Shown here one piece after another: positions 1 through 6,796 of a stretch of 64,000 nucleotides of DNA. This DNA comes from JALHFZ01 sp963674625 (GTDB taxonomy: Bacteria > Synergistota > Synergistia > Synergistales > Aminobacteriaceae): the NCBI GenBank assembly GCA_963674625.2, contig CAXXXO010000004.1, forward strand, positions 1,240,001 through 1,304,000, written 5' to 3'. How positions within the stretch are numbered: the stretch's first letter is position 1; every line of letters begins with the position of its first letter. Position numbers and translations under genes: made by a program. The notes beneath the pieces were generated by a model. It did not search any database and was not told where the DNA came from. It was given only the letters and a program-made list of their open reading frames with translations.

Positions 1-626
1 TCGACAGCCTCGAAGGCGAACGGGCGGTTCTGGGGAAGGACGGACGGTACGAGATAGGCCCCCTCTCACTGTTGCTTGCCGACGCCTACCGCAGCCAGGT
101 GGGGTTCGCCGATGCGGCCCGGTCCGCCCTTACCGTACTTCGGAACGAGACGAAGGAGACGGTCCACCTTTTCGTCTACGAACGGGGGGAGCTCTACTAT
201 CTCGACAAGCTCGAAAGCCCCTTCCAGGTGCGGATGCACTCCCGGGTCGGCGGCAGGGCATCCCTGTTCCGTCTTTCCGCGGGGAAGGCCCTCCTTGCCG
301 CTCTCTCCCCGGAGGAGCTGAAGGAGCTTCCGGAGCCCCTTCCCGACGAAGTGGCCGCGGAGTTTCCCGAAATCCGTGCCCGGGGGTATGCTCTTGACGA
401 CGAGGAGAACGAGGCGGGCCTGCGGTGCGTGGGGGCGGCGATACTCGGCGAAAAAGGGCGTCCCCGGGGAGCCGTCAGCGTCTCGGCTCCGGTCTACCGC
501 TTCCCATCGGATAAGGTGGAAGCCTACGGTCGGCTCGTCATGGATGCGGCCCGCACCATCCGCGCAAGTGTCGCGTGCATCGAGGAAGGGGCCTCTCCGG
601 CGGAAAACAGGCCGGATGAAAAATAG
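1..626 (+). CDS. IclR-family transcriptional regulator (5' end outside window)
   Basis: Regulator of the IclR family, cut by the window edge. An open frame runs from base 3 to a TAG at 624-626, giving about 207 visible residues. The first ones are the end of the winged-helix domain, with the YEIGP turn that usually joins the DNA-binding half to the ligand half. The rest is a GAF-like IclR effector domain, including the ARGYALDDEE segment and the following CVGAAI and AVSVSAP strands of the ligand pocket. The aminotransferase gene starts only 31 bp downstream on the same strand, so it is the likely target or operon partner. This is inference from position. The family assignment rests on the C-terminal domain pattern and is firm. 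The ligand is unknown. Confidence 0.88.
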   Translation, partial: DSLEGERAVLGKDGRYEIGPLSLLLADAYRSQVGFADAARSALTVLRNETKETVHLFVYERGELYYLDKLESPFQVRMHSRVGGRASLFRLSAGKALLAALSPEELKELPEPLPDEVAAEFPEIRARGYALDDEENEAGLRCVGAAILGEKGRPRGAVSVSAPVYRFPSDKVEAYGRLVMDAARTIRASVACIEEGASPAENRPDEK

Positions 627-657
627 AGATTCCATAATTTCAGAGGAGGAAGAGAAA

Positions 658-1815
658 ATGATCAAAACGAACAAGCTCGTCATGATTCCCGGACCCACCC
701 CCGTGGTGCGGTCCATCCAGGACCAGATGGCCCGGGAGACCGTGGCCTTCGGCGACGCCGCCTTCGTGCGGGATTTCTCCGGGGTCCTGGCCGATCTCAA
801 GGAGATGTGGCACTGCACAGGGGAAGTCTTCGTCGTCGCCGGATCGGGCACCATGGGGATGGAGATGGCTATCGCCAACACGACGAAGCGTGGGGACAAC
901 GTCCTCATCTGCTCCAACGGATACTTCGGCGACCGGTTCATCGACATGTGCACCCGCAAGGGGCTCAATGCCGACGTTCTGTCGGCGAAGTGGGGCACCT
1001 CCGTCACCCCCGAAGAGGTGGAGAAGAAGCTCGCCGAGAAGAAATACCAGGTTGTCACCGTGACCCATGTGGAGACCTCCACGGGGGCAGTGGCCCCCAT
1101 CGCCGCCATCGGCGAGGTCATGAAGAAGCACCCGGAGATCATCTATATCGTGGACGGCGTCGCTGCCTCCGGCGGAGTGGACCAGAAAATGGATTCAATG
1201 GGTATCGACGTCATCCTTACCTGCACCCAGAAGGCCTTCGGCGTGGCCCCCGGCCTCACCATGGTCTGGGCGAGCTCCAAGGCCATGGAGAAGCGCAAGA
1301 GCTTCGGGACGATCCCTGAGTCGTACATCGACTTCGACAAATGGCTTCCCGTCATGCACGATCCCTCGAAGTACTGGGGAACTCCCGCCATCAACCTCGT
1401 CTGGGCGCTGAAAGAGGCCATCCGGATCATGAAGGAGGAGGGCCTCGAGGAGAGGTATGCCCGGCACCTCCGCCAGGCGGCCATGGTGGACTCCGCAATG
1501 GAGGCCCTCGGCTTCGTCGTCGGTGCGGAGAAAAAGTATCGCGCTCCCACCCTCTCCGTCTATCTCTACCCCGAAGGGTCGGGGATCGATGACGGGAAAT
1601 TCCGGTCCATCCTCGCCGAAGAGGGCGCCCAGACTGCCGGATGCCTCGGCATCTTCGCCGGCAAGGGGTTCCGCATGGGGCATATGGGGAACATCGACAA
1701 GCACACCCTCGTCTCCGCCATTGCCGCTGTGGAGCGGGCATGCGTGAAGAGCGGCTACGGAGTCCAGCTCGGGAAGGGTCTCGGCGTTCTGCAGCAGGGG
1801 CTTGTGAAGGAGTAG
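658..1815 (+). CDS. PLP-dependent class V aminotransferase (alanine-glyoxylate / serine-pyruvate type)
   Basis: A 385-residue fold-type I aminotransferase of the AGT/SPT branch. It begins with the diagnostic PGPTPV motif (residues 11-16). The phosphate-binding AGSGTMGME lies near residue 61, the PLP-ring Asp is in YIVDGVAA (about 166), and the Schiff-base lysine is K192 in TCTQKAFG. The open frame extends upstream to 376, but ATG 658 is preceded by GAGGAAGAG and begins exactly at the conserved N-terminus. The family transfers amino groups between alanine or serine and glyoxylate or hydroxypyruvate. A perfect 36-bp palindrome follows the gene and ends the transcript. Glyoxylate as substrate would link it to the ureide/aldolase island starting at 6 kb, but that is inference; phosphonate or other amine substrates are known for close relatives. 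Confidence 0.88.
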   Translation: MIKTNKLVMIPGPTPVVRSIQDQMARETVAFGDAAFVRDFSGVLADLKEMWHCTGEVFVVAGSGTMGMEMAIANTTKRGDNVLICSNGYFGDRFIDMCTRKGLNADVLSAKWGTSVTPEEVEKKLAEKKYQVVTVTHVETSTGAVAPIAAIGEVMKKHPEIIYIVDGVAASGGVDQKMDSMGIDVILTCTQKAFGVAPGLTMVWASSKAMEKRKSFGTIPESYIDFDKWLPVMHDPSKYWGTPAINLVWALKEAIRIMKEEGLEERYARHLRQAAMVDSAMEALGFVVGAEKKYRAPTLSVYLYPEGSGIDDGKFRSILAEEGAQTAGCLGIFAGKGFRMGHMGNIDKHTLVSAIAAVERACVKSGYGVQLGKGLGVLQQGLVKE

Positions 1816-1831
1816 AAATAACAGGTAAACG

Positions 1832-1867
1832 ACAGGGAAGGGGGCGGATATCCGCCCCCTTCCCTGT
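1832..1867 (+). terminator. Perfect 36-bp palindrome after the aminotransferase gene
   Basis: Bases 1832-1849 are the exact reverse complement of 1850-1867, forming an 18-bp G/C-rich hairpin 16 bp after the stop codon. It has almost no loop and no strong T tract after it, so it may act as a weak terminator, an mRNA 3' stabiliser or a protein-binding site. Confidence 0.6.
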
Positions 1868-1894
1868 AACGATATTCGGGGGAGGTGTTGGGAG

Positions 1895-2341
1895 TTGAAT
1901 TCGGGAAAAAAAGAAGCCCCCCAGCTCATGCTTGACGGCTTTGCCTGATCGCAGGCTGTTCTCGCGGCCTGCGGGAAAGGGCTTGGAATATCAACGGAAG
2001 CGGCGGTCCGGATCGCCTCGGGGTTTGCCGGCGGAATGCGGAATGGGGATACCTGCGGCGCAGTAACGGGGGCCATCATGGTCCTGGGGCTCCGCTGCGG
2101 ATCTGAAGAATGCAGGACGGCGGGAGGCAGGGCAGATGTGTACAGGAAAGTGGCGGAGTTCACCCGGAGGTTCCGGGAACGGAACGGGTTTCTTCACTGC
2201 CGGGACCTTCTCGGGTGCGACACGAGCACGCCGGAAGGGCTCGCGAAGGCGAGGGAACTGAATCTTTTCCGGACCAGGTGCCCGGACCTGGTAGAGTCTG
2301 CTGCCGAGATTCTTGAAGAGATGGAAAAGCAGGAAGAATAG
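1895..2341 (+). CDS. C-GCAxxG-C-C family probable selenoprotein (in-frame UGA at codon 18)
   Basis: A small putative redox protein of the family named for four invariant cysteines and a CGAxxG motif. The TTG start at 1895 has a GGAGG 9 bp upstream. In this frame a TGA at 1946-1948 (codon 18) interrupts an otherwise continuous 148-residue product. The residues around it read GFA-(TGA)-SQAVLAACGKG, and family members carry Cys at exactly this place. The other three conserved cysteines are present: C54 in CGAVTG, C102 in HCRDLLG and C129 in RTRCPDL. A 9-bp hairpin starts 1 nt after the TGA (see the SECIS entry). Reading the TGA as selenocysteine restores the full family length. Conventional gene calling would give only 2036-2341 (101 aa), lacking the active-site end. 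The alternative is a recent nonsense mutation. Confidence 0.78.
1946..1973 (+). promoter_or_regulatory. UGA codon plus bSECIS-like hairpin
   Basis: TGA at 1946-1948 is followed after one base by an inverted repeat: 1950-1958 pairs with 1965-1973 (nine pairs, one G-U), leaving the 6-nt loop TTCTCG. Bacterial SECIS elements lie inside the coding region directly 3' of the UGA, with a G-containing apical loop. Position, size and loop all fit. Recognition by SelB cannot be proved from sequence alone. Confidence 0.65.
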
Positions 2342-2364
2342 TCTTCGGAAGGTTTTGAAACAGG

Positions 2365-2412
2365 CAGACGCGCCCGGTCAGGATGATTTCTCCGGTCCGG
2401 GCGCGTCTGTTT
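2365..2412. terminator. Bidirectional terminator between the selenoprotein and LUD genes
   Basis: A 13-bp G/C-rich inverted repeat (2365-2377 with 2397-2409), loop of 19 nt, followed by TTT. It lies between two converging genes, so it can end both transcripts. Confidence 0.75.
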
Positions 2413-2430
2413 CGGTCTTCAGGGGGAGAT

Positions 2431-3072
2431 CTAAAATCCCAGGTCGTCCCCTACGAGGATTACGTGGAAGTTCGTTGCCTTGGGCCGCTTCCAGAGCACC
2501 GTGGTGATGTTGCAGATCCGGGTCGGTCCCTGGCAGTTCATGCAGAGGCCCGTCTGGGTGCAGGGGTTCGGAGTGCCCAGACGCTTGTTGTTTATGGGTG
2601 CGGCAACCCGTTCAATCCGCTCGAGGGCCTCGTCCAGATCCTTGACGATTTTGTTGGCCCCCATAACCACGATGACCCGTCCAGGGCCGAAGATCATTGC
2701 GGCCACCCGGTTTCCCACGCCGTCGGTATTCACGAGTTCTCCGTTCATGGTCACGGCGTTCGTCCCCGTGAGGAAGACGTCGCAGGTGAGCTGCATTTTC
2801 CGGATCTCAAGGCGCTCCTCGTTCGTCAGTCCCGGGGCGCCGTGGTCGAGCAGGGTATTTCCTCTCTCTGCAAGGGCCTCGGGGAGCCCGAGCCCCTTGA
2901 CGGTCCAGGATCCTCCTAAGCCCACTGATGTTCCTTCGGGGATGAGCTCCATAATTTTGTCCTTCGCCTCCGCTGCCGTGGAGCACCAGACGGCCTCGAA
3001 GCCGTTTTTCTTCAGGGCCTCCACCGTTTTGCAGCCGAGAGTTTCATTGTGCCACTTGGTAAAATCGTTCAT
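2431..3072 (-). CDS. LUD-domain protein (LutB/LutC-like, DUF162)
   Basis: A 213-residue stand-alone LUD domain, the domain shared by the lactate-utilisation proteins LutB/LutC. Visible family features are the GLGGSWTVKGLG nucleotide-type loop (about 52-63), the LTGTNAVTMNGELVNTDG core (about 101-118), a FGPGRVIVVMGANKIV strand and the Cys-rich tail CTQTGLCMNCQGPTRIC, which may bind a metal or cluster. It lacks the LutB ferredoxin domain. It is the last gene on the minus strand after hflK-hflC, with a 40-bp gap, so it may be co-transcribed. Biochemical role unknown; an oxidoreductase or acyl-binding role in hydroxyacid metabolism is the usual guess. Confidence 0.85.
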   Translation of the reverse strand: MNDFTKWHNETLGCKTVEALKKNGFEAVWCSTAAEAKDKIMELIPEGTSVGLGGSWTVKGLGLPEALAERGNTLLDHGAPGLTNEERLEIRKMQLTCDVFLTGTNAVTMNGELVNTDGVGNRVAAMIFGPGRVIVVMGANKIVKDLDEALERIERVAAPINNKRLGTPNPCTQTGLCMNCQGPTRICNITTVLWKRPKATNFHVILVGDDLGF

Positions 3073-3112
3073 ACTGTTCCCTCCTTGAAAAGGCTTCAGT
3101 TTTTTCGCATCT

Positions 3113-3976
3113 TCAGCGGCTTTCCGGCCGCGCCACGCCCTTAAGGTATTTCAGAACGCCCTCTCCGGGACGAAGAAGCATGGGTGTGCCCGGAAGGACA
3201 TTCCTGTAAAAATCCATGGTCTTGATGAACAGGTAGAGTTCTTTCGCCTCTCCTGTGGCTTTCGCCAGGGTATTCTGGGCGATGCTGTCCCCTTCGCCCT
3301 TGACCTCCTCGGCCTTTTTCCGTGCTTCGGCGATCATCTCCACCTGCTTGCGGTCGGCGATGGAGCGTCTCGTGATGGCCTCGGCCTGTCCCTCTGCCCG
3401 AAGCTGTCCGGCCACCCTGTTCCGCTCAGCCTGCATGGAGCGGTAGACGGCCTGTTCGTTGTCCTCGGGAAGGAATACCCTCTTGTAGGCCACGGAGAGA
3501 ATTTCCACACCGTACTCCCGGGACTGGGCCCGGGCGATCGTCGTGGAAGTTTCTATCGCCTCCTGCCGCTTCTGATTCACGAGCTGATCGAGGGTGAGTC
3601 GTCCGGAAACGATGCGGACGGCCGCGTAGACCGAATCGTCCAGCCGCTGCTGTACCGAGGCCACGGTGCGGACCCGGCGGTAGAAGGTCTCGGGGTCGGA
3701 GATGCGGAAGAGGGCGATGGTATCGAAGACCAGGTTCTTCTTGTCGCTGGTTACCACTGCGACTGGGTCGGCGTCGTATTCGATGAGCTTCTTCGTGTAT
3801 TTCGTGATCTGGTCCAGGAAGGGCAGTTTGAAATAGAGGCCGGGCTCCTGCCGAGCGGCGACCACCTTGCCCAGCCGCAAAACCACGGCCTGCTCGTCCG
3901 CCCTCAGCAGATAGAAGGACCCCGAGAGCACCAGCAGCAGCACGAGAAGGGCTATGGCGAAAATATTCTTTTTCAT
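3113..3976 (-). CDS. hflC: HflC, SPFH/band-7 membrane protease modulator
   Basis: A 287-residue SPFH protein. There is an N-terminal membrane anchor (about residues 5-24), then the band-7 domain starting at LRADEQAVVLRLGKVV, the ILSVAYKRVFLPEDN strand, and a long charged helix rich in Ala/Glu/Arg (about 175-235) that forms the coiled coil. HflC pairs with HflK in a large cage around the AAA protease FtsH and limits its access to substrates. The ATG overlaps the hflK stop codon by 4 bp, so the two are translationally coupled. No ftsH is in the window. Confidence 0.93.
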   Translation of the reverse strand: MKKNIFAIALLVLLLVLSGSFYLLRADEQAVVLRLGKVVAARQEPGLYFKLPFLDQITKYTKKLIEYDADPVAVVTSDKKNLVFDTIALFRISDPETFYRRVRTVASVQQRLDDSVYAAVRIVSGRLTLDQLVNQKRQEAIETSTTIARAQSREYGVEILSVAYKRVFLPEDNEQAVYRSMQAERNRVAGQLRAEGQAEAITRRSIADRKQVEMIAEARKKAEEVKGEGDSIAQNTLAKATGEAKELYLFIKTMDFYRNVLPGTPMLLRPGEGVLKYLKGVARPESR

Positions 3977-5055
3977 TGTTTCCGTCCTCCCTGGATTCCC
4001 GATGCGGCAGGGATTTCTTCCGCCGGAAAGAGCCTTTCAAGGGGAAGGATCTGAAGGGAATTATCCCCTCCCTCCACGATGACGATCTTCAGCTTTGGCC
4101 AAACCTCTTCCATGGTCTCCAGCCAGAGATTGTTCAAAACGAGATCGGGGTTTTCCCGGTAGGCAGTGTTCAGCGAACCGATCCTGGCGGCCTCACCTTC
4201 GGCAAGGGAGATGCGGCGGAACTTGTACGCTTCGGCCTCGTTGATGATCCGGTCGGTCTCACCCTCAGCCTTGGAGAGGACTTCGTTGGTGTACTTGTCC
4301 GCTTCGAGAATCAGGCGCTCCCGCTCGGCCCGGGCCGAGTTGATCTCGCTGAAGGCGGCCTGGACAGCTACAGGCGGGTTGACGTCCTGAAACTGCACTG
4401 CCACGATGAAAACTCCAGTCTTCAGCATATCCATCTTTTCCTGGATCAGCTTTTTAGCCTCGGTCTGGGAGGCTTCCTTCTCGGTGGTGAGCACGTCGTC
4501 GAGCTGCCGGGATGCGATGACCTCCCGCAATGTCGCCTCGGCCACGTCCCGGATCATCTTCTCCCGGAAGGTGCGGTCCTCCGGAAGGTTCACGACGAAA
4601 GCCGCGGGGTCCCCCGCCTGGAACTGGAGCACCCAGTCGATCTCCACGATCTTGTTGTCACCCGTGAGCATCTTCGATTCCTCGGGGCGGTCGGCGTAGG
4701 TCGCCGGAGGGCCGGGATTCACCGTTCTGTAGCCGTATTCGAAGCGCTGGATCTGCTCGGTATTCACGATGGTGACGAGATCGATAAGGGGTATTTTGAA
4801 GTTGACTCCCTGATCGGCCACATAGTTCACTTTCCCGAGCCGGAAGACCACGCCCCTGGACCCCGCCGGCACGATGTAGAACCCCTGCCACGCCACAAGG
4901 GCGATGACCAGAACGGGGATCACTATTTTCAGAAAGCCGAAGGACATGGGTGGCCGCTGCCTCTTTTTTTCTCCGTACTCTTCGCCGTCGAAGGATTGCT
5001 CCTTCTGCCGCTGTCTCCGGAAAAAATCCTCTATTTCATCGAACAAATTTCTCAT
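3973..5055 (-). CDS. hflK: HflK, SPFH/band-7 membrane protease modulator
   Basis: A 360-residue SPFH protein with the HflK architecture: a short charged cytoplasmic start (LFDEIEDFFRRQRQKEQ), one membrane helix (about 42-62), the band-7 domain from GFYIVPAGSRGVVFRLGKV onward, the QFQDVNPPVAVQAAFSEIN linker to the helix, and an Ala/Glu-rich coiled coil to about residue 310. It forms the HflKC ring with the next gene and regulates FtsH. It is the first gene of the minus-strand hflK-hflC-LUD cluster. A weak sigma70-type promoter lies just upstream. Confidence 0.93.
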   Translation of the reverse strand: MRNLFDEIEDFFRRQRQKEQSFDGEEYGEKKRQRPPMSFGFLKIVIPVLVIALVAWQGFYIVPAGSRGVVFRLGKVNYVADQGVNFKIPLIDLVTIVNTEQIQRFEYGYRTVNPGPPATYADRPEESKMLTGDNKIVEIDWVLQFQAGDPAAFVVNLPEDRTFREKMIRDVAEATLREVIASRQLDDVLTTEKEASQTEAKKLIQEKMDMLKTGVFIVAVQFQDVNPPVAVQAAFSEINSARAERERLILEADKYTNEVLSKAEGETDRIINEAEAYKFRRISLAEGEAARIGSLNTAYRENPDLVLNNLWLETMEEVWPKLKIVIVEGGDNSLQILPLERLFPAEEIPAASGIQGGRKQ

Positions 5056-5118
5056 TCTTTCCCTCTCTTCCGTAGTTTCGGTTTTTATGCAGACTTTCAG
5101 TTTATCAGAAGCGGGGAA

Positions 5119-5147
5119 AAAATAAAATTTTTTTCAAACTCAAACAA
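5119..5147 (-). promoter_or_regulatory. Possible sigma70 promoter for hflK
   Basis: On the minus strand TTGTTT (5147-5142) is followed after 17 bp by TATTTT (5124-5119) in an A/T-rich stretch about 65 bp upstream of hflK. The match is moderate. Confidence 0.35.
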
Positions 5148-5331
5148 TTGACGGAGCGGACCTGTCTATGAGTACTCTCCACACCTCTCAGGCAAAAGGG
5201 AGTTCATCAAAGTGAATGTCTTTTATTCCGAAAGCAGGAAGGCAAGGATGGGAGAAGGAGGAATAAAGCTGTACAATAGCCTTAAATTCAACTGAGCGCA
5301 GCAAGAACCTGATTTCCCGAGAGAGAGGGAG

Positions 5332-5805
5332 ATGCCAGTGGAGAAAAACCCTTCCGTCATCCAGGGAAGAAAGAAGCGCATCAGCCTTCTCCTCGCCGAT
5401 ATCGCCGCAATGATCTTTTTTTCCACCGGGTTGTGCATGGGAATCGAAATCTTCATCGCGGGGATGACCCTCTTCCAGTCCCTCTCGGCCCGGCTGGCGG
5501 CAATTCCGGTCAACCTTCTGACCGGCAGACCCTACGGCTGCTTCCGGGACAGGCTCTTCGCCTTCTTCTCCATTGACGCTTCAAAACCAGTCCGGGCGTT
5601 CTTCGGCGACACCCTCGCCTTCGTACTCTTTCAGGTTCCCCTTTACGTTATCGTCCTTCTCATTGCCGGGGCGACCTGGCGGCAGATCGCCCTCTCATCG
5701 GTTTTTATGTCCCTCATCTTTTCCCTCGCGGGGCGCCCCTACGGCATTTTTCTTGAGCTGTGCCGAAAAGGGGCGGACCGGCTTCTGAGAATACCCTCCG
5801 AATAG
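5332..5805 (+). CDS. alaE: L-alanine exporter AlaE
   Basis: A 157-residue inner-membrane protein matching AlaE in length and pattern. It has four hydrophobic segments (about 20-40, 44-62, 92-117, 121-138) and the family signatures ARLAAIPVNLLTGRPYG and LAGRPYGIFLE, a repeated GRPYG that suggests an inverted two-helix repeat. AlaE exports L-alanine by proton antiport and prevents toxic accumulation when alanine-containing peptides are degraded. That suits a peptide- and amino-acid-fermenting bacterium. It is monocistronic, with no terminator visible before the iclR promoter region. Confidence 0.88.
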   Translation: MPVEKNPSVIQGRKKRISLLLADIAAMIFFSTGLCMGIEIFIAGMTLFQSLSARLAAIPVNLLTGRPYGCFRDRLFAFFSIDASKPVRAFFGDTLAFVLFQVPLYVIVLLIAGATWRQIALSSVFMSLIFSLAGRPYGIFLELCRKGADRLLRIPSE

Positions 5806-5895
5806 AATTTTATCCTTGTTTTTCCTTTGCTCAGAAGGGGCAGTTTCCTTCTGAGCTGTTTCCGTCGTGTTTGTTTCCTCCCGGGTCAAAAGAAT

Positions 5896-5923
5896 CAAAG
5901 ATACTTTCTACAAAGATACTTTC
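5896..5923. repeat. Tandem 13-bp direct repeats upstream of the iclR promoter
   Basis: CAAAGATACTTTC occurs at 5896-5908 and again, identically, at 5911-5923, one and a half helical turns apart and ending 8 bp before the -35 box at 5932. The spacing and position fit a dimeric regulator binding upstream of RNA polymerase. Confidence 0.6.
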
Positions 5924-5931
5924 ATTTCTCG

Positions 5932-5960
5932 TTGACGTCCTTCAAGGAGAAGGATATAAT
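5932..5960 (+). promoter_or_regulatory. Near-consensus sigma70 promoter of the ureide island
   Basis: TTGACG (5932-5937), a 17-bp spacer and TATAAT (5955-5960) lie 50 bp before the iclR start codon. This is the best promoter match in the window and probably drives iclR and the genes behind it. Confidence 0.85.
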
Positions 5961-5980
5961 GATTCACATAATCAGACATC

Positions 5981-5997
5981 GTCTCATAGAATGAGAC
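5981..5997. promoter_or_regulatory. Inverted repeat in the iclR leader (candidate operator)
   Basis: GTCTCAT (5981-5987) and ATGAGAC (5991-5997) form a perfect 7-bp inverted repeat with a 3-bp centre, about 14 bp after the expected transcription start and directly before the RBS. It could be an autoregulatory IclR site or a small RNA hairpin. Confidence 0.5.
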
Positions 5998-6010
5998 AAG
6001 GAGGCTTCCC

Positions 6011-6796
6011 ATGGATCCTTCGAGATATCTGAATCAGTCCATTCTCCGTTCGCTCCGCATCCTCGAGCTTTTCGCAAAGCCCCGTTCCTCTTTTGCAATA
6101 CCTGAAATCTCACGGCGGATCGGCCTCCACCGAAGCACCGTCCACCGTCTCGTCCTCACCCTTGAAAGCGCAGGATGGCTCCGGAAAATTCCCGGAGGCG
6201 AATCCTACACCCTTGGTCTGAAGGTCCTCACCCTTGCCTCCCGGGCGGACTCCGGACTCTCTTCCCGGGCTGTGGTCCGCCCGCTGCTCGAGGAACTCGC
6301 CCGAAAGACCGGGGAGACGGCGGTGCTCTCCATGGCCGACGACGGGGAAGCGGTCTGCGTGGACAAGATCGACTCATCCCAGAGGCTGACCATATCCTCG
6401 GAGATCGGCCAACCCTTCCCCCTTCATGCCGGAGGGACGGGATTCGCCGTTCTTCTCGGAATGCCGGAGGAGCGGGTCCGCTCCCTGCTCTTCCGCGAGC
6501 CCCTTCCCGCTTTTACGGAGAAGACGGAGACAGACCCCGAAAAGCTCCTCGAGCGGTACCGCGCACTGAAAAAGGGAGGATTCGTCGTCTCCACGGGCGC
6601 TGTGGACCCAGGAGTGACGGGCATCGCGGCCCCCCTTTTCTTTTCCGCCGAAAACGCCTACGGCAGCGTGGGGATCACCATGCCTGCCGGACGCGCGTCG
6701 GAGGAGGCAATAGGCAATATGGTGGAGGCCGTACTCGAAACGGCCGCAGCCATGAGGCGGAAGATCGAACTGCCGAAGGGAGAAGAGTCTTTATGA
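6011..6796 (+). CDS. IclR-family transcriptional regulator of the ureide island
   Basis: A complete 261-residue IclR regulator. The N-terminal helix-turn-helix (about 12-65) includes RSLRILELF, ISRRIGLHRSTVHRL and the wing GGESYTLGLKVLTLA. The effector domain follows, with GETAVLSMADDGEAVCVDKI, the pocket segment HAGGTGFAVLLG, GFVVSTGAVDPGVTGIAAPLF and a final VGITMPAGR strand. It sits at the head of the hydantoinase/TRAP cluster and its stop overlaps the next ATG (ATGA at 6793-6796), so it is co-transcribed with the enzymes and probably senses a pathway compound. The direct repeats and palindrome around its promoter are candidate binding sites. Confidence 0.92.
   Translation: MDPSRYLNQSILRSLRILELFAKPRSSFAIPEISRRIGLHRSTVHRLVLTLESAGWLRKIPGGESYTLGLKVLTLASRADSGLSSRAVVRPLLEELARKTGETAVLSMADDGEAVCVDKIDSSQRLTISSEIGQPFPLHAGGTGFAVLLGMPEERVRSLLFREPLPAFTEKTETDPEKLLERYRALKKGGFVVSTGAVDPGVTGIAAPLFFSAENAYGSVGITMPAGRASEEAIGNMVEAVLETAAAMRRKIELPKGEESL

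Noticed and set aside
376..657. Upstream extension of the aminotransferase frame
   Set aside because: It overlaps the IclR gene, is Arg/Ser-rich without homology pattern, and ATG 658 has a clear ribosome site.
6175..6792. Upstream extension of the first cyclic amidohydrolase
   Set aside because: It runs through the IclR gene in another frame; the conserved N-terminus begins at ATG 6793.
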